Origin: Rhizophagus clarus
Taxonomy: Eukaryota; Glomeromycota; Glomeromycetes; Glomerales; Glomeraceae
Length of the DNA stretch: 64,000 bases
Assembly (NCBI GenBank): GCA_015698045.1
Contig: BLAL01000250.1
Coordinates: forward strand, 682,001-746,000
Direction of reading: 5' to 3'
Part shown: positions 25,041 through 37,574 of the stretch, in pieces
Position numbering within the stretch: the first letter of the stretch is position 1
How the letters are laid out: each line of letters starts with the position of its first letter
Made by a program: the position numbers and the translations under genes
The notes under the pieces: generated by a model
The model's input: the letters and a program-made list of their open reading frames with translations, nothing else
The model's database searches: none
What the model was told of the DNA's origin: nothing

Positions 25041-27689
25041 TACGTTTATTGTAATTTTCTTTATTAATTGAAATCAAAAAGAAACGAAAAACATGAGAAT
25101 AAAATAGGCATTCTTTGAAATTGTCTCAGAAAAAACTAGGCTCTTCCTTTGGTGAGAGATATAAAAAGTAAAAAAGAAATATGTATAGAAATTATAAATA
25201 TAGCAAGGTATGAAAGCTGAAATGATCATCACTACAGTTACAGACTAAACACGTGTATTTTTCTTTCACTCCGAGAGTATTGCACGTAAATACTGTCAAG
25301 TCTATACTATGTGTTGTTTTTTAGAAGCGAAAAAAAGATACGAAGTAAATACAAAGTGCAAGCGCCTTGTTAATAATTACGATATTAGCTGAAGTGGAAA
25401 CTTCAGCGTAGAAAGGAGATTGGTTTACATTAGAAATGAAGTTGTATAAATATAATCCAGCATATTTTCTTGGGTATTAGTATCCTGATGATGATGAGGT
25501 ATTGGAAGAGGAGTACGATGCAAAAATACCGTCTCGAATCTCAATTTAACAAAGCTTGATCTTTTACCCGAAATTAAGTAGGTACTATTTGTTGGAATGA
25601 AAGGTAGTACAACATCTTCCATAATCTTAGAACTGGTTTTGATGATTTTACGTCCTCTCAGGAAAGAGTGTATAAACTCGCCTCGATTGGGCATAACGGG
25701 AAATGTATGAAAACCGAAGATTTTTGTTGAAGATAACTGATAGCATCATGAAGTTCACGGATTCTTTCACTTCATTAGGTCAATATTATGATTATTTAAA
25801 TAATAATTAAATATTTTCTTCCTTATTTTTTTTGAGTTTATTGTAATCATATTATAGTGTGTTCGTGTGAATTAGGGAATAAAAATTTATAAAGAACGAG
25901 GATGATTTCTGACCAGTTACTGAAAATAATCTATGGAAGAATGGACGCAATCGTGCAATAACAGATAAATATGAAATGCTTAGTTTACGAAAATAGGCAA
26001 TTATCATGAATTTTAACGATAGTACTGGCGTGAAGAAACGGGTAGAATATTAGAATTCTCTCTATTATTAAGCTAGATTTTTTTTCGAATCATATTGAGA
26101 ATTTTAGAATACAGTATATGGTTAATGATAATTGTGATAATTTATCACAATATGCAATATTTCTTGTCAATATTTAGGTCAAATATTTTTTTTACAAGTT
26201 TTTTACATTAAATAATAAAGCAATCTTGAAATAATTTACTAAGAATTAAAGATGTAATAATATTATACGTATAGAATATAAGATTATGTAAATAAATAAT
26301 GAAATATAAAACTTATTTAGTAAATCAAGTGACAACAGAGTCAAAGATGCTGATTGTAAAGAATAATAATCATGACAGATATTAAAATTGTTAGGTACTT
26401 TTTTTAGAAGTAGTTTAACAGATTCAATGTATTTATAACATGAATAATTTGACACTATGGGCTTTAGTTGTAAGATTTTGTAAATTCTAATTTGAAGTGA
26501 GCGTGACTAATAAAAAAAAGTAACCTATTGAAGAGGTTTTTGAAGTTTAATCAAAATATCTAAAATTACTTTGACCCGATTAACCAATTAACTCAAAATT
26601 AAACATTTCAAAAAAAATCGCTGAAATAATTTCTTTATACTAAGTAAATACTGATGTGTTATGTGTAGAATTGATTTACAACAGCAAAAAAGGACTAATC
26701 GAACTATGGCTGTCAAATATGTGACAATATTAAGTAAATTCATTCATAAAATAATAAAAATTGCATTCTGAATTTGTTTTTAACTTTATTTACTTCTTCT
26801 AAAGAGTTTATTAGCGGCAAGGATTCTCCGTGACTTTCTAATCGATGTAGTCACTACAAGAACTACAAGAATTGTCTTTTTTTTTATCATCAAGATAAAG
26901 AAACTTCAATCATTATCATATAATTATCTTATTTAGTTTAAAATTCTTGGCGAAAGAACTTTATTCTATTCATGCCTATATTTATAAAAGTAATTGTGAT
27001 AATAAATTTACTGGTTTCTGGACATATTGGAAATCACTCCCATTTTTGTTTATGATATCAGGAAATGGTTCGTCGATATGTCCAAATTTTAAGTTTAGAA
27101 AAAAGTTTAAAGCATGTGTCTGTTTATATGATTTAACATGATATTAAGTAAAATATTTCATTTGCACTTGTCAATTCAAATTTATTAATGATTCAATCAG
27201 CAGCTTTCTATGAAAAGGAATCAATAAAATCAATATTACTAGTATAATACAACAACTTTTATAATTGATTTAATTTATTATCCAGATTCTAGATTAGTAG
27301 ATAAATAGATAAATTAGATAAAACATTAATACTTTCATTACCAACTTCACATTATAACGATAATTTAGAAAATTGATCTTGATTAAATCATAATTTTATT
27401 GACTAAGTAATTTTATTCGTGCTATAATTAGATATTTGTTCAAAATAAAAATAATGTTAAATGATTAATTTCGGTTAGAATTACAAAAGTAGTTATAAAG
27501 TTATCATAAACCAATATATATGATGATTTTTTTTAAAATTTTCATTTTCTCATATATTTCTATAATATTCATCTCTGATTATAACATACTGAATTAAATT
27601 ACTTTAATAATGAAATTTAGCTTTATTAATCAAATTTTTTCTTTTATTACATTTTAATATTTTCTCAAATAGTAAGCTTAAATTATATT
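25041..27689. other. Intergenic region
   Basis: Apart from the weak open frame listed separately, no gene was recognised. The segment about 26140-26450 resembles about 52252-52530, downstream of another ZZ-type gene. Shared words include TGCAATATTTCTTGTCA, TATTTAGGTCA and AACAGATTCAAT, so this is duplicated 3' flanking DNA. Confidence 0.4.
25425..25694 (-). CDS. Small open frame, hypothetical
   Basis: An 89-codon minus-strand frame starts MPNRGEFIHSFLRGRK and contains MEDVVLPFIPTNSTYL. Its composition is more protein-like and less AT-biased than its surroundings. No domain recognised, no obvious intron, and the frame is open for about 17 codons upstream of the ATG. It could be a real small gene, one exon, or a relic. 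Confidence 0.25.
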   Translation of the reverse strand: MPNRGEFIHSFLRGRKIIKTSSKIMEDVVLPFIPTNSTYLISGKRSSFVKLRFETVFLHRTPLPIPHHHQDTNTQENMLDYIYTTSFLM

Positions 27690-29897
27690 TTATTTTTTTG
27701 TAATTTGAAATAATTCATATTCTTCTACAGAAAATTCACCATTGGCACACTCATAACAAATATTATCAAAGCAGACCGATTCACAATAATCACAAATAGC
27801 CTCAGAATCATCACTCATACCTAATTTCAAATCATATTAATAGAATATTAAATTAATAAAGCTCTATTTTACACGATTGAACTCTGTAGTCAAAGATTTT
27901 ATAGCACATACCATAAACTTCTGGGTATCCAATGGGTTGAAACATATGATTATTTGGATGGTCATCAACATTTGGTAATTTGGATTTACAATCTTGACAT
28001 AAATCATAATTCTCACAGAATGTACATTCCCATCTCATTCCTTGGATTTTGGATTTACAGGAATCGCATGTTACATCATAATGCACAGAAAATTCTACAA
28101 AATATTATAATAAGATTATAAATAATTTACAGAAATATTTAATATGCTATAATCGACTGAAGAAGGTATGATAATACATACGGGGAGCAAAGTCGGAAGT
28201 ATCTGAATGTGGCATAAGTTTGAACTCATGATCTTCTGGATGAAGATGAATATATAATTTTGGTTTACAATCCTGACATAAATCATAAATTTTACAGGAT
28301 GTACACTTCCATCTCTCTCCGCGGATAGTATAGTTACAGCAATCACAGATTATACCATAATGCAAGACAGTTTCTATAAAATTATAGGAGATTATATAAA
28401 AGTATTTGATTATTTGCATATATATATATATATGTATATAAGTATAACATAAAGGATGATTAATTAACTAATACCTGAAGAAGCTCCTCTGATTTGTTTT
28501 TCATAACTATCTTTCATACAATGACCACTATCCCCACGCAAAATAAGATCAGCACCACCAAATGATGGTCCGTAAGTAAGGTCATTAAATATGGCGTAAT
28601 TTTCATTCACAATACGACTTAAAATATGTTCATTAACATCAACACCATTCTTAAAAGAGAATATGAAACTATCCTTAGCAGTGACAAAACTACGTTCAGA
28701 TTTCCATTCAATTGGATTATATCCTCTAAGAATCTGATTGTTTCCCTTTACTTTAATAATTGTTAAAGTGCAAGATTGATTATCACAAATTTCATGGAAT
28801 TTATCAGGTGTAAACCCATCACGAGATCCACGAAGAATTAATTTGAATTCATATGTTGAAGTTAATTCATCTGTACTGTTTAATTTATCAATCCATCTTG
28901 AAATTAATTCAACATGTTGAAATGTAATAATTTTTGAGTCAATATTTTTTAAGTTATCAGTTAACTTACTATCAGGATGTAAATTTAAAAACTTTTTCAG
29001 TAATTCCTTGTATAATTCCTTTGGTAATACTTTTTTATAGGGTAATATTTCATCGGAAAATTCTTTAGAAGTTAAGTTATTAAATTTTATGAAAGGAATG
29101 AATTGTTGTAAAGTATTCTTTAATACATTGAAATCTTCTTTTGAAAAGGATGCAGGATCAGAAGGAAATTCAGGATTCTTAGCAAGTCCCCATTTAATCA
29201 CATATTTCCAAACTTGAATTTCGCTCATTTGAAGGTTAATATTTTGAATAATTGAAATTAACAGTTTTTCTGGAATTGAAGAGAAATTAATTGATTTAAG
29301 TATTTTATCCGGTTCTTTTGAAATAAAATTATTACAATATTTTTGAAGCTCCAAAAAAGAATTATTTTCAAAACATGTTTTATATACAAGATTAAAATTT
29401 TGTTCCATCCAATTTTTATTTTTTTTAATCATATAAATCTGTAAGTAACCAACTAATTCTTGAAGATTAAGCTCATTAGCAGCAATCAAAATTTTAATAA
29501 TATCCAGAGTATCACAATCTTTCAAAGAAAGCCTTCCTCCGTAAATATATCTGAAATAAGACATTTCATATGAATCAATATATATATATATATATACTGT
29601 ATATATTGCAAAATAACGATTTATTTACTGTATCACTTACCTCAAAATTATTTGAAAAATTTCAGGTAAAATATTTGGTAACTTAACATGTGTCAAGGTT
29701 CCATCATTTTTCTTTCTATTTGTTGATAAAATTCTTTGTAAATAAGTAGAACGGTAGTTTAGAACAACCATATGAGCACGAAATATTTTCACGTATGGAT
29801 CACTGCCAACTTCGATTGTAATATCATAATATTCATCATCATCTAATATTTTGAGTAAATTTTGTGATAATCTTGGTAAAAATATACCTTCATCCAT
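27690..29897 (-). CDS. BTB-BACK-TLDc protein with two ZZ zinc fingers
   Basis: Exons 29897-29641, 29550-28475, 28373-28182, 28094-27912 and 27820-27690 encode 612 residues. BTB starts MDEGIFLPRLSQ; BACK, the first part of TLDc, ZZ1 (CDCCNYTIRGERWKC) and ZZ2 (CDSCKSKIQGMRWEC) follow, then a Cys knuckle (CDYC, CYEC) and the last TLDc strand (FSVEEYELFQI). A Gly of the usual ILGGYNP motif is Arg (ILRGYNP). Introns carry TA microsatellites of different lengths. The closest relatives in the window are the genes at 18561-20742 and 22660-24837. Confidence 0.9.
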
Positions 29898-30094
29898 TAT
29901 AATTTAATTATTTTATTTTATTTTAATTTTTTTTTTTTTTCTTGAGGTTAGCATGTTGAATGATTCCCTTAAATATTTTTTTTTTTTTTCACAGGTACAT
30001 GTACAACAGTGTTACGACAGATGATGGTTACACAAGCAGAATTAGTTTCACATGATAATCCTCTCAGATTAACGGTGCAGTGGTAATAGCTAAA

Positions 30095-30965
30095 AGGCCC
30101 ACTTAATTGAATCATATCCTCCAAGAATTTCGTTATTGTTCTCCACTTTAATAATAATTACAATGCGAGGTATGTCATCACAGGTTTTATGAAATTTCTT
30201 GCTTGAATACCCATCACGAAATCAACGGAACATTAAATTTAAATTCATATGAAGCACTATCTTTTGAGATTACTTGAGCAAGTTCTGATGTAACAATTTT
30301 TGAATTAATGCTTGTAATATTGGTTGACTTAGTTTCATTAAATGTCTGTGGCTCAATATTAATTGGAATAAATAATTTCTCGGATAGAATTTCTCTATAA
30401 GCAAATACAGCACATTATCCAAATATTCTAGAGAGATAAATTACCAATTCTAGTTAAAGGAAAGCATATTTTTTAATATATTAATATCAACTCCGAAAAG
30501 CCTTCAGAATAAGAGGGAAGTCCTAGATTTTGATCGAGTCTCAGAACATGTTTCCTAAACTTGAACTTCGTTCATTTGAGATCATTTTGAATAAGTGAAA
30601 TAAAAATTTTTCTGGAATTAAAGAAAAATTGAATTGAATATATCTTTGATATAAGATCATTACAATAATTTTAAGGAACCATTTTCCAAACTTGTTTTGT
30701 ATATATCAAATTAAAATTTTTTACTAGCCAATTTGTATTTTTTTTTTAAAAAAAATTAAAAAAAGTTATGAGTGGTTAACTATTAAAGATTAAGTTCGCT
30801 GGAAGCAATTATCATAACTGAAAAATCATAAAAAGTCTTATTAATCTGACAAAATATTTGGTAATTTAGTATGAGTTGAAGTTCCATAACTTTTATTTTC
30901 AGAACAGTAATATAATGTATTCATATAAAAATATTCACTATAATGTGGTGATCACGCATGTTATT
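30095..30965 (-). pseudogene. Decayed BTB-BACK-TLDc gene, plain type
   Basis: The segment aligns in order with the gene at 31959-33516: TLDc pieces near 30100-30330, then linker, BACK pieces near 30440-30740, and a BTB trace near 30850-30960. The match to that gene is specific, for example the AATTTCTTGCTTG and TTTCATTAAATGTCTGTGG stretches. Multiple indels and stops destroy every frame. Confidence 0.7.
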
Positions 30966-31958
30966 TTTTTCTTTGTCATTTATTAATCTTTATTAAAGGA
31001 AAGTAACCAAATACAAAGTATTTAAAAAATTTACAAAAAAGAAAAAAAATTGCTTTGGTGAATCTCCATTTGTAAAAATATATTGAAATAATTTATTATA
31101 TACAAAAAAGAGGACAAATACAAGAGTAACAAAAATTTTATGCTCCCAAGAAAAAGAGTTCAGCAATAAGTTCTACGAGGACTTGAAAAAGTTTTTAAAG
31201 AAAGTTGGAGAAAAAGTAACATAGAAATACGAAGGAATGTAAACCGTTTTCCCAAAAGTCACACTGAGTTCAACTATAAGCGAGATATTAAGAATAGATG
31301 ATGATGTAGTGGAGGTGTTCTAAAGAGTTGTAAAGCTGCCGCATATGAGATAATCGAGAAAAGATACAAGGACAGCTACCAAAAACTTGGAAGAAACGAA
31401 AAGAGGACTAGAGATTGCGATAAAGAAATCACATAGCAGAAAAGGAAAGTATACTAAATCGCGAAGAACAAACAATAATACGCCATAACCAGAGAAAGGA
31501 ACATGAGAAAGGTTGATTGAAATACTGGCGGACATCTTAAAAAATTTATTTATAATATGTATGATAGATATTTTAAGTGGATTTAAGAATTAGTAATTTC
31601 TTGTGTAGCTTAAGTTTAGTTTTTTTCTATAATTCACTGCATCTTTTAAAATATCCATAATTAATTATTTGATTATTTATATAATAAAGTCATTTACCAC
31701 CAATTAAATATTATTTTTTAATTGTTTATGAAGTAATCGTTAATGAACATACAAGCACGCGCGTAATTTTATGAACCTTCTTATTTTACAAACATCTTCC
31801 ATAAACTTTATAACACGAATGTCAATAAAATAAATTAGACAATTTTTTTAATTTTAATGTTTATTCTTAATTTGACAATCAATATAAAGATGATACTTAA
31901 TATCCTTTTATATAAATACTTTAGTAAAAACGTTATGTAAACAAATGTTTGAGAAAAT
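30966..31958. other. Intergenic region
   Basis: No gene supported. The open frame on the minus strand at 31320-31535 is hydrophobic and lacks any recognisable feature, and the plus strand there is stop-interrupted. Confidence 0.4.
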
Positions 31959-33516
31959 TTAATACTTTGTAATTTGAAATACTTCATATTCCTCTACGGC
32001 AAATTTACTACTACTTTCTCTGATTGGTTTATCATAAGAAGCTTTTTTGCAAACACAATTATTAAAAGGACTTCCACGTAAAACAAGATCAACCTCTCCA
32101 AATGACGGGCCACGATTAGTGTGATTAGATATGGCCAAATTTTTCTTCAATACACGACTTATAATACACCGATTTTCATCAAAAGAGAATATAAAACTGT
32201 CGGAGGTGGAGTCATAGTAACTACCAGATTTCCATTCAATCGGATTATATCCTCCAAGAATTTCGTTACTGTCCTTTACTTTAATAATAGTTACAGTTTG
32301 GGATTGACCATCACAGATTTTATGAAATTTCTTGCTTGTAAACCCATTTCGAGATCCACGAAAAATTAATTTAAATTTATATGAAGCGTCAACGTCTAAT
32401 CCATCAATCCATTTCGAGATTAATCTAGCATGTTCCAATGTAATAATTGTCGAATTAATGCTAATGGTATCGTTTGACCTAGTTTCATTAAATATCTGTG
32501 GTTTAATATTCGGAATATTCCCAACATTTGTCGACTCGGCTTCAGTCTTTTGAGCTTCGGGTTCAATCTCTTTAGTCTCCTCTGGTTCCGGTTGATCAAT
32601 TGGTTTATAATCGTGGTCCAAAAAAAGTTTTAACAGGTCTATAAATAGTTCCTCGGGTAGAATTTCTCTATAAGGAAATACTTTATCTAAAAATTCTTTA
32701 GAAGTAAAATTATAGAACTTAATTAAAGGAATACATTGTTGTAAGGTATTTCTTAATGCACTAATATCATCTTCAGAAAAACTTTCCGGATCAGAGGGAA
32801 GTCCTGGGTTTTGATCGAGTCCCCACCTAAGAACACGTTTCCAAACTTGAAGCTCGTTCATTATAAGATTATCATTTTGAATAAGTGAAATCAAAATTTT
32901 TTCGGAAATTGAAGAAAAATTAGGTGATTTGAGTATCTTATCTGGTTTATTTGACATAAGCTCACTACAATAATTTTGAAGTTCCGATAAAGATTCATTT
33001 TCTAAACTTGTTTGGTATATCATGTTAAAATTTTTTATTATCCAATGTGTATTTTTTTGAATTAAAAAGGATTGCAAATGATTAACCAACTCTTGAAGAT
33101 CAAGTTCGCTTGCAGCAACCAAGGTCTTAAAGACGATTGAACAATCATATCCTTCATGAAAATGTCTTCCTCCATAAATATACCTAGAATAACAATAAAA
33201 AATAAGTAAAAAAAAAAAATTCATAATAAATTTAATTTGTCATTATTATTATTTATTACCTTAATATTATTTGAAAAATTTCAGGTAAAATATTCGGTAA
33301 CTTGATATGTGTCAAAATTCCATCACTTTTATTTTTATTTGTTGAAAAAATTTTTCGTAAATGAGGTGAGCGATAACTTAATATATTCATATGTGCACGA
33401 AATATCTTTACGTAAGGGTCACTACCAACTTCAATTGTAATATCATAAAATTCATCATCATCTAAAATTTCAAGTAAATTTTGTGATAATTTTGGCAAAA
33501 ATTTATCATCATCCAT
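31959..33516 (-). CDS. BTB-BACK-TLDc protein, plain (no ZZ) type
   Basis: Exons 33516-33260 and 33183-31959 (76-bp intron) encode 493 residues. BTB is at 1 to about 95 and BACK at about 96-205. A short acidic linker at about 279-327 (PEPEETKEIEPE) precedes TLDc at about 330-493, which contains SRNGFTSKKFHKICD and ILGGYNP and ends with the uninterrupted strand FAVEEYEVFQI. It is the apparent parent of the relic at 30095-30965. No lesion seen. Confidence 0.88.
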
Positions 33517-33726
33517 TATAATAATAACCTTTTATTTTAAAAAAGAAAATGAAAATAAAATTAATAAGTATTTATAATTATTTTGTGCGACGTAAATGCA
33601 TAATAGGCATGTGGCTGAAGAACACAGGTTATATGATCATCAAACCGAAAGTTGTACGATTGATTAACTTCTTAAGTTAATATCCCACGTAAACAATTTA
33701 CTACCAAATGATAAGGTTGCAACATT

Positions 33727-33897
33727 ATTAGTCCGGAGTGAAACGAAGGACTATATATATCTATGTAAAGGTCACACAAAATGTCCGTCTGTCCGCCCGC
33801 TCAAAAATTGAGTCGATGCATGATTGGTTCGTTTGGTTACACTTGTACTCCGGACTTAACAACGGTTCTGAAACCGTTCCCTAGTTTTAAAATGTAA
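33727..33897 (+). repeat. Dispersed ~170-bp repeat, copy 1
   Basis: Begins ATTAGTCCGGAG and includes GAAGGACTATATAT, TCCGCCCGCTCAAAAATTGA, GATGCATGATTGG and TGTACTCCGGACTTAACAAC. The copy at 60796-60956 matches closely on the opposite strand. The paired AGTCCGGAG/CTCCGGACT words form an internal inverted repeat. Family unknown; a SINE or MITE is possible. Confidence 0.75.
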
Positions 33898-34642
33898 TAT
33901 TCCGTAATATACCATTATTATTAATAACTAACAATAATTCCAATTTTATTAATAATTTAATAGTTAATATACAAGGTTGATCGAACACAAAATTTATGAA
34001 TTTACGCACAAACAATCGTATGATAATGTTATGACATCTAGTCCATCAGTCCATTTGAAGTTCATCCGTAATAAATTTTGTAATAACAAGAATGAAGGTT
34101 CATGGATAAAGAAAAAGGACATAAAGTTTGCTAAGACTAATAATTAACTCAAAAGGTATTACTAAACAGCTAAGAATTTTGAAATCGTATGAATGGAAAT
34201 GTACAGCAGTATTCAAATTGACTAAAGAGGAATTATGAAGAAGAAGAAAAAAATGATGATCATTCACGCGAAAAGGCATCGCAACAACTGGCTGAATTTA
34301 TAATAATTGAATCAATGAAAACTGTACATCAGGATTACTGAATGAAGTAAGTCTAAAAGAAGGCTGAATTTTTGAAAAAGAAAAAAAAAGGTAGAAGGAA
34401 TTGTTATACAGGTCAAAATTTATCATTAAAGTTCTAGTGACGCTGTACCAGTATAGGGATAATCCTTTATTTTGAGTTTTATTAAAACAATAAAAATAGT
34501 TAAAAAAGAGAAAGTTATAAAACAGTTAAAAAAACGAAATTATTAAAATGGGTAAATAGTTATGAATAAAACAATTGGAGTGTGAATGTTATAGTGCGTG
34601 GTATAGCAATATCTATTGTGTATATAATAATCGTATAGTATT
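33898..34642. other. AT-rich intergenic region
   Basis: No gene, repeat boundary or RNA recognised. Confidence 0.4.
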
Positions 34643-34800
34643 TGGGTTCTTTGCTAGGAAAATGACCTTCTGAGGACTTTTTACTAAAAATTAAGATTTT
34701 TATAGTTCTTTATTTTTCAAAGCTAATAGATTAAAATGAGCTTAACAATAAAATTTAGTTAAAAAATTTCTCAGAAGGTCATTTCCTAGCAAAAAACCCA
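34643..34800. mobile_element. Small MITE with TGGGTT ends
   Basis: The left end TGGGTTCTTTGCTAGGAAAA and the following TGACCTTCTGAG are mirrored by CTCAGAAGGTCA and CTAGCAAAAAACCCA at the right end, giving roughly 30-bp inverted repeats around an AT-rich core. No unambiguous target-site duplication. Confidence 0.6.
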
Positions 34801-34894
34801 TTTATTCTTTTACATAAATGCAATAAAAGTATACGTTTAAAAGAATTGTATCATATTGACATCAGAATATATCATGTGATCATTCTAAAGGCAA

Positions 34895-35543
34895 CCCTAT
34901 AAAAAATAAATGTCCGGAAAATGTTATCAAAAATGCCTGGAAAATGTCCGGAATAAATCTGATATGTCCGGAAAATGTCCACGTTTTTGGTACATGTCTG
35001 ATACACTTCTGATACTTAAAATTTTGACATGTTCTAACTTTGTCCAGAATTCGTCCAGTATTTGTTCGGTATAAAATTTTAGACAAATTTTGGACAGTTA
35101 ATCCTGGACAAATTCTGGACATAGTAAAAAAACCAGATAGACAAATTCCTGACATGAAAAAGTTCAGGACAAATTCTGGATACTATTTCCAAAAAAGGAT
35201 AAATTAATTTTGTAAAAAAATGCAAAAAGCACAAAACTGACATTCAAAATCTTTTCTGTCGTACTAATTAAAATTGCAGAGCAGGCAAAAATACTATATA
35301 TCTATGATATAAAAATTTTGGGTTAAGGAATAATGATGATCATCTATCCATTGATCATCTTTGTGGCAAAATTTTACGAAAATACATTTCCAGACAATTT
35401 CAGGACAAATTCCTAATATCCCGAAAATGCAGTGTTTTCGGAACAGTTTCCGGACACACAGGTTCCAGAATTTCCGGACAATATTTTAGAAAATTTTTCC
35501 AGACATTTTCTGGACATTATCCGGACACTTATTTTTTATAGGG
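34895..35543. mobile_element. CCCTA-ended inverted-repeat element, copy 2
   Basis: The ends CCCTATAAAAAATAAATG and CTTATTTTTTATAGGG are flanked by the 3-bp duplication CAA (34892-34894 and 35544-35546). The interior is a degenerate TGTCCGGAA array like that of 12034-12628. No transposase is encoded. Confidence 0.8.
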
Positions 35544-36897
35544 CAAATTTTTAATAATTTATATTATGATATTATAATTTATTGTTTATCTGAAGTTTTT
35601 GAATATGGATCTCTCGGCAGTTAATATTTATGAAACTATTTTAACGAACTTACCAAATTTTTCCCTTTCTCTCTTCATTTCCTCTTCATATATTTGTCTC
35701 CTTCATATATTTTCTTTTTTATTTTTGCATATTATTTCTTATCTTGTGTTCTTTTCTTCTCATCCCTTTAAATAATATAATGAAATGAAATTCAAATTCA
35801 ATTATGCTTACTTTTCCTTTTAAATATGTAATTTTTGTTTTAGGATTAACGTCAATAGATATGATCAAAAATTTTTTCTTTTACCTTAAAATTTTTTTTT
35901 CTTTTCTTTTAGTTGTATAAAAATCTTAGCTGTAATTATTCACGATTAAAAAGTGCAGGAAGTATTAACCAAAAATTAGTATACATAATAGTTGATTTAT
36001 CTATAGGAGGAAAGAATTTAGGTTTAAGATGATTAAAAAAATAATATTTAAACAAATCTAGTTAGTTTTTTTTTATTAATCCTCAGATCATTAAATGATT
36101 GGAATGTATTAGGTAATATGACCAAGTCTAATAAAAAGTTCTATTTTGCGTTTAAAAAAAAAATGGATGGAATGATGAAAATTATGGCAAAACTCATTAC
36201 ATTTTTTTAGTCATTTTTTCTTCACTTTAGTAAACATTATTAATTGTTTGTTTTTTCCTTTTTTTTGCATCTTTGGACATGAAAATCTAGTAATAAAGTA
36301 AAAAAACTAAAAGTTTACTGATAAAGAAGAAAAAACTTCTCTTTATTTCAGTTTAATAAACATTTCTGATTGTTTATTTTTTAAGTACTTTTAAGTTAAC
36401 AAGTTTAAAAAAAAATTTTAATTTAATAACCATTATTAATTATCTTTTTTTTTTTTCTATTTAATATTATTATAATTTGTCTCTTTTTAGGTCATCTTCT
36501 TAAGCCCATCTGAGTATATGAAGCCGAGAAGTAAAAAAAAAATATTTTTACCTTAAAGAACATTAATAGTTAATAATTGTTCATTTATTGTTATTTTTAG
36601 GCCATTTTTCATTTTTCTCTGGGCGTGGGAACCTAGCAAGTAAAACAATTATTTTTATTTTACTTTTTTTTTACTGTTCAAAAAGTCCAAAGCGTGGTAG
36701 TGAAATTGTGCCAGTTACTTGTGTAAAAAAAATTTATCAGCCAAAATTATGATTTTTTGTTGCACTCATCATAGTGAGGCGTCAATTGTGATCAACTGAT
36801 CAACCTAATTGCATTTTGCATAAATATTATGCCTAAAAAAGGGTGTTTAATAAGAAATATTATCTTTTTAAGAAGAAATTTAATGCAATTATATAGT
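35544..36897. other. Intergenic region with T-rich tracts
   Basis: AT-rich with many T/A runs; no gene seen. Confidence 0.4.
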
Positions 36898-37418
36898 TAG
36901 GGATGCCAACGGTCGGTTTGGTTTGGTTTCGGTTTTAAAACCGCGGTTTTCAGCCAAAACTGAACCGACCGCAAAACCGACCGATAAAACTGAACCGCAA
37001 AACCGATTGCAAAATCGAATAAAATATTATTAGAAATGCTAATTATGACTTTATTTAGCAATAACATTTAATTTTACATAATTTTTTCTTACAAAAATAG
37101 TGCTGATTTTATGATTTTTGGCGATACAAAAAATCACGTGATCAACGTGCAAAATTAAATTCTCCTTATAATTTCAAAAAGGAAAGTACTATAAATTTAA
37201 ATATTAAAATTCATGTTTTTTAGTTATTATCAATTGAAACAAAGATGTTTTTTCAGAATATATTATAAAATATTTACAATTAACTGATCGGTTTTTTCAT
37301 CAGTTTTTTTATATACAAAACCGACGGTTAACCGGTCGGTCTTGGACTAAAACCGAACTGAAACCAAACCGGCAAAAACCGGTTATGACCGGTTATAACC
37401 GAACTTTTGGCATCCCTA
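36898..37418. mobile_element. hAT-type MITE with TAGGGATGCC ends
   Basis: The terminal inverted repeats TAGGGATGCC and GGCATCCCTA are flanked by a perfect 8-bp duplication TATATAGT (36890-36897 and 37419-37426). Sub-terminal sequence is rich in GGTTCGG/CCGGTTA palindromes. The 8-bp duplication and TAGGG terminus are typical of hAT elements. No coding capacity. Confidence 0.85.
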
Positions 37419-37435
37419 TATATAGTAATGGCTTA

Positions 37436-37460
37436 CAATAATAATAATAATAATAATAAA
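37436..37460. repeat. (AAT)n microsatellite
   Basis: Eight consecutive AAT-type trinucleotide units. Confidence 0.85.
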
Positions 37461-37574
37461 GGTAAAAGCATATAGCATAATTATTTAATAGAATGTTAGA
37501 ATTATTCAAAAATTTTTAAACTAAATTTGCCAATATTAATAAAATTAGCTTTAAGTAACATCAAGGAATTCAAA

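Noticed and set aside
31320..31535. Hydrophobic 71-codon minus-strand frame
   Set aside because: No homologous feature, no promoter block or splice signals, and isolated between a relic and intergenic DNA.
33727..33897. Possible tRNA-derived SINE
   Set aside because: GATTGGTTCG and similar words hint at a B box, but no convincing A box or cloverleaf could be drawn; kept only as an unclassified repeat.
34880..35155. Minus-strand open frame of 91 codons
   Set aside because: Inside the second CCCTA-ended element and composed of the same CCGGA repeats.
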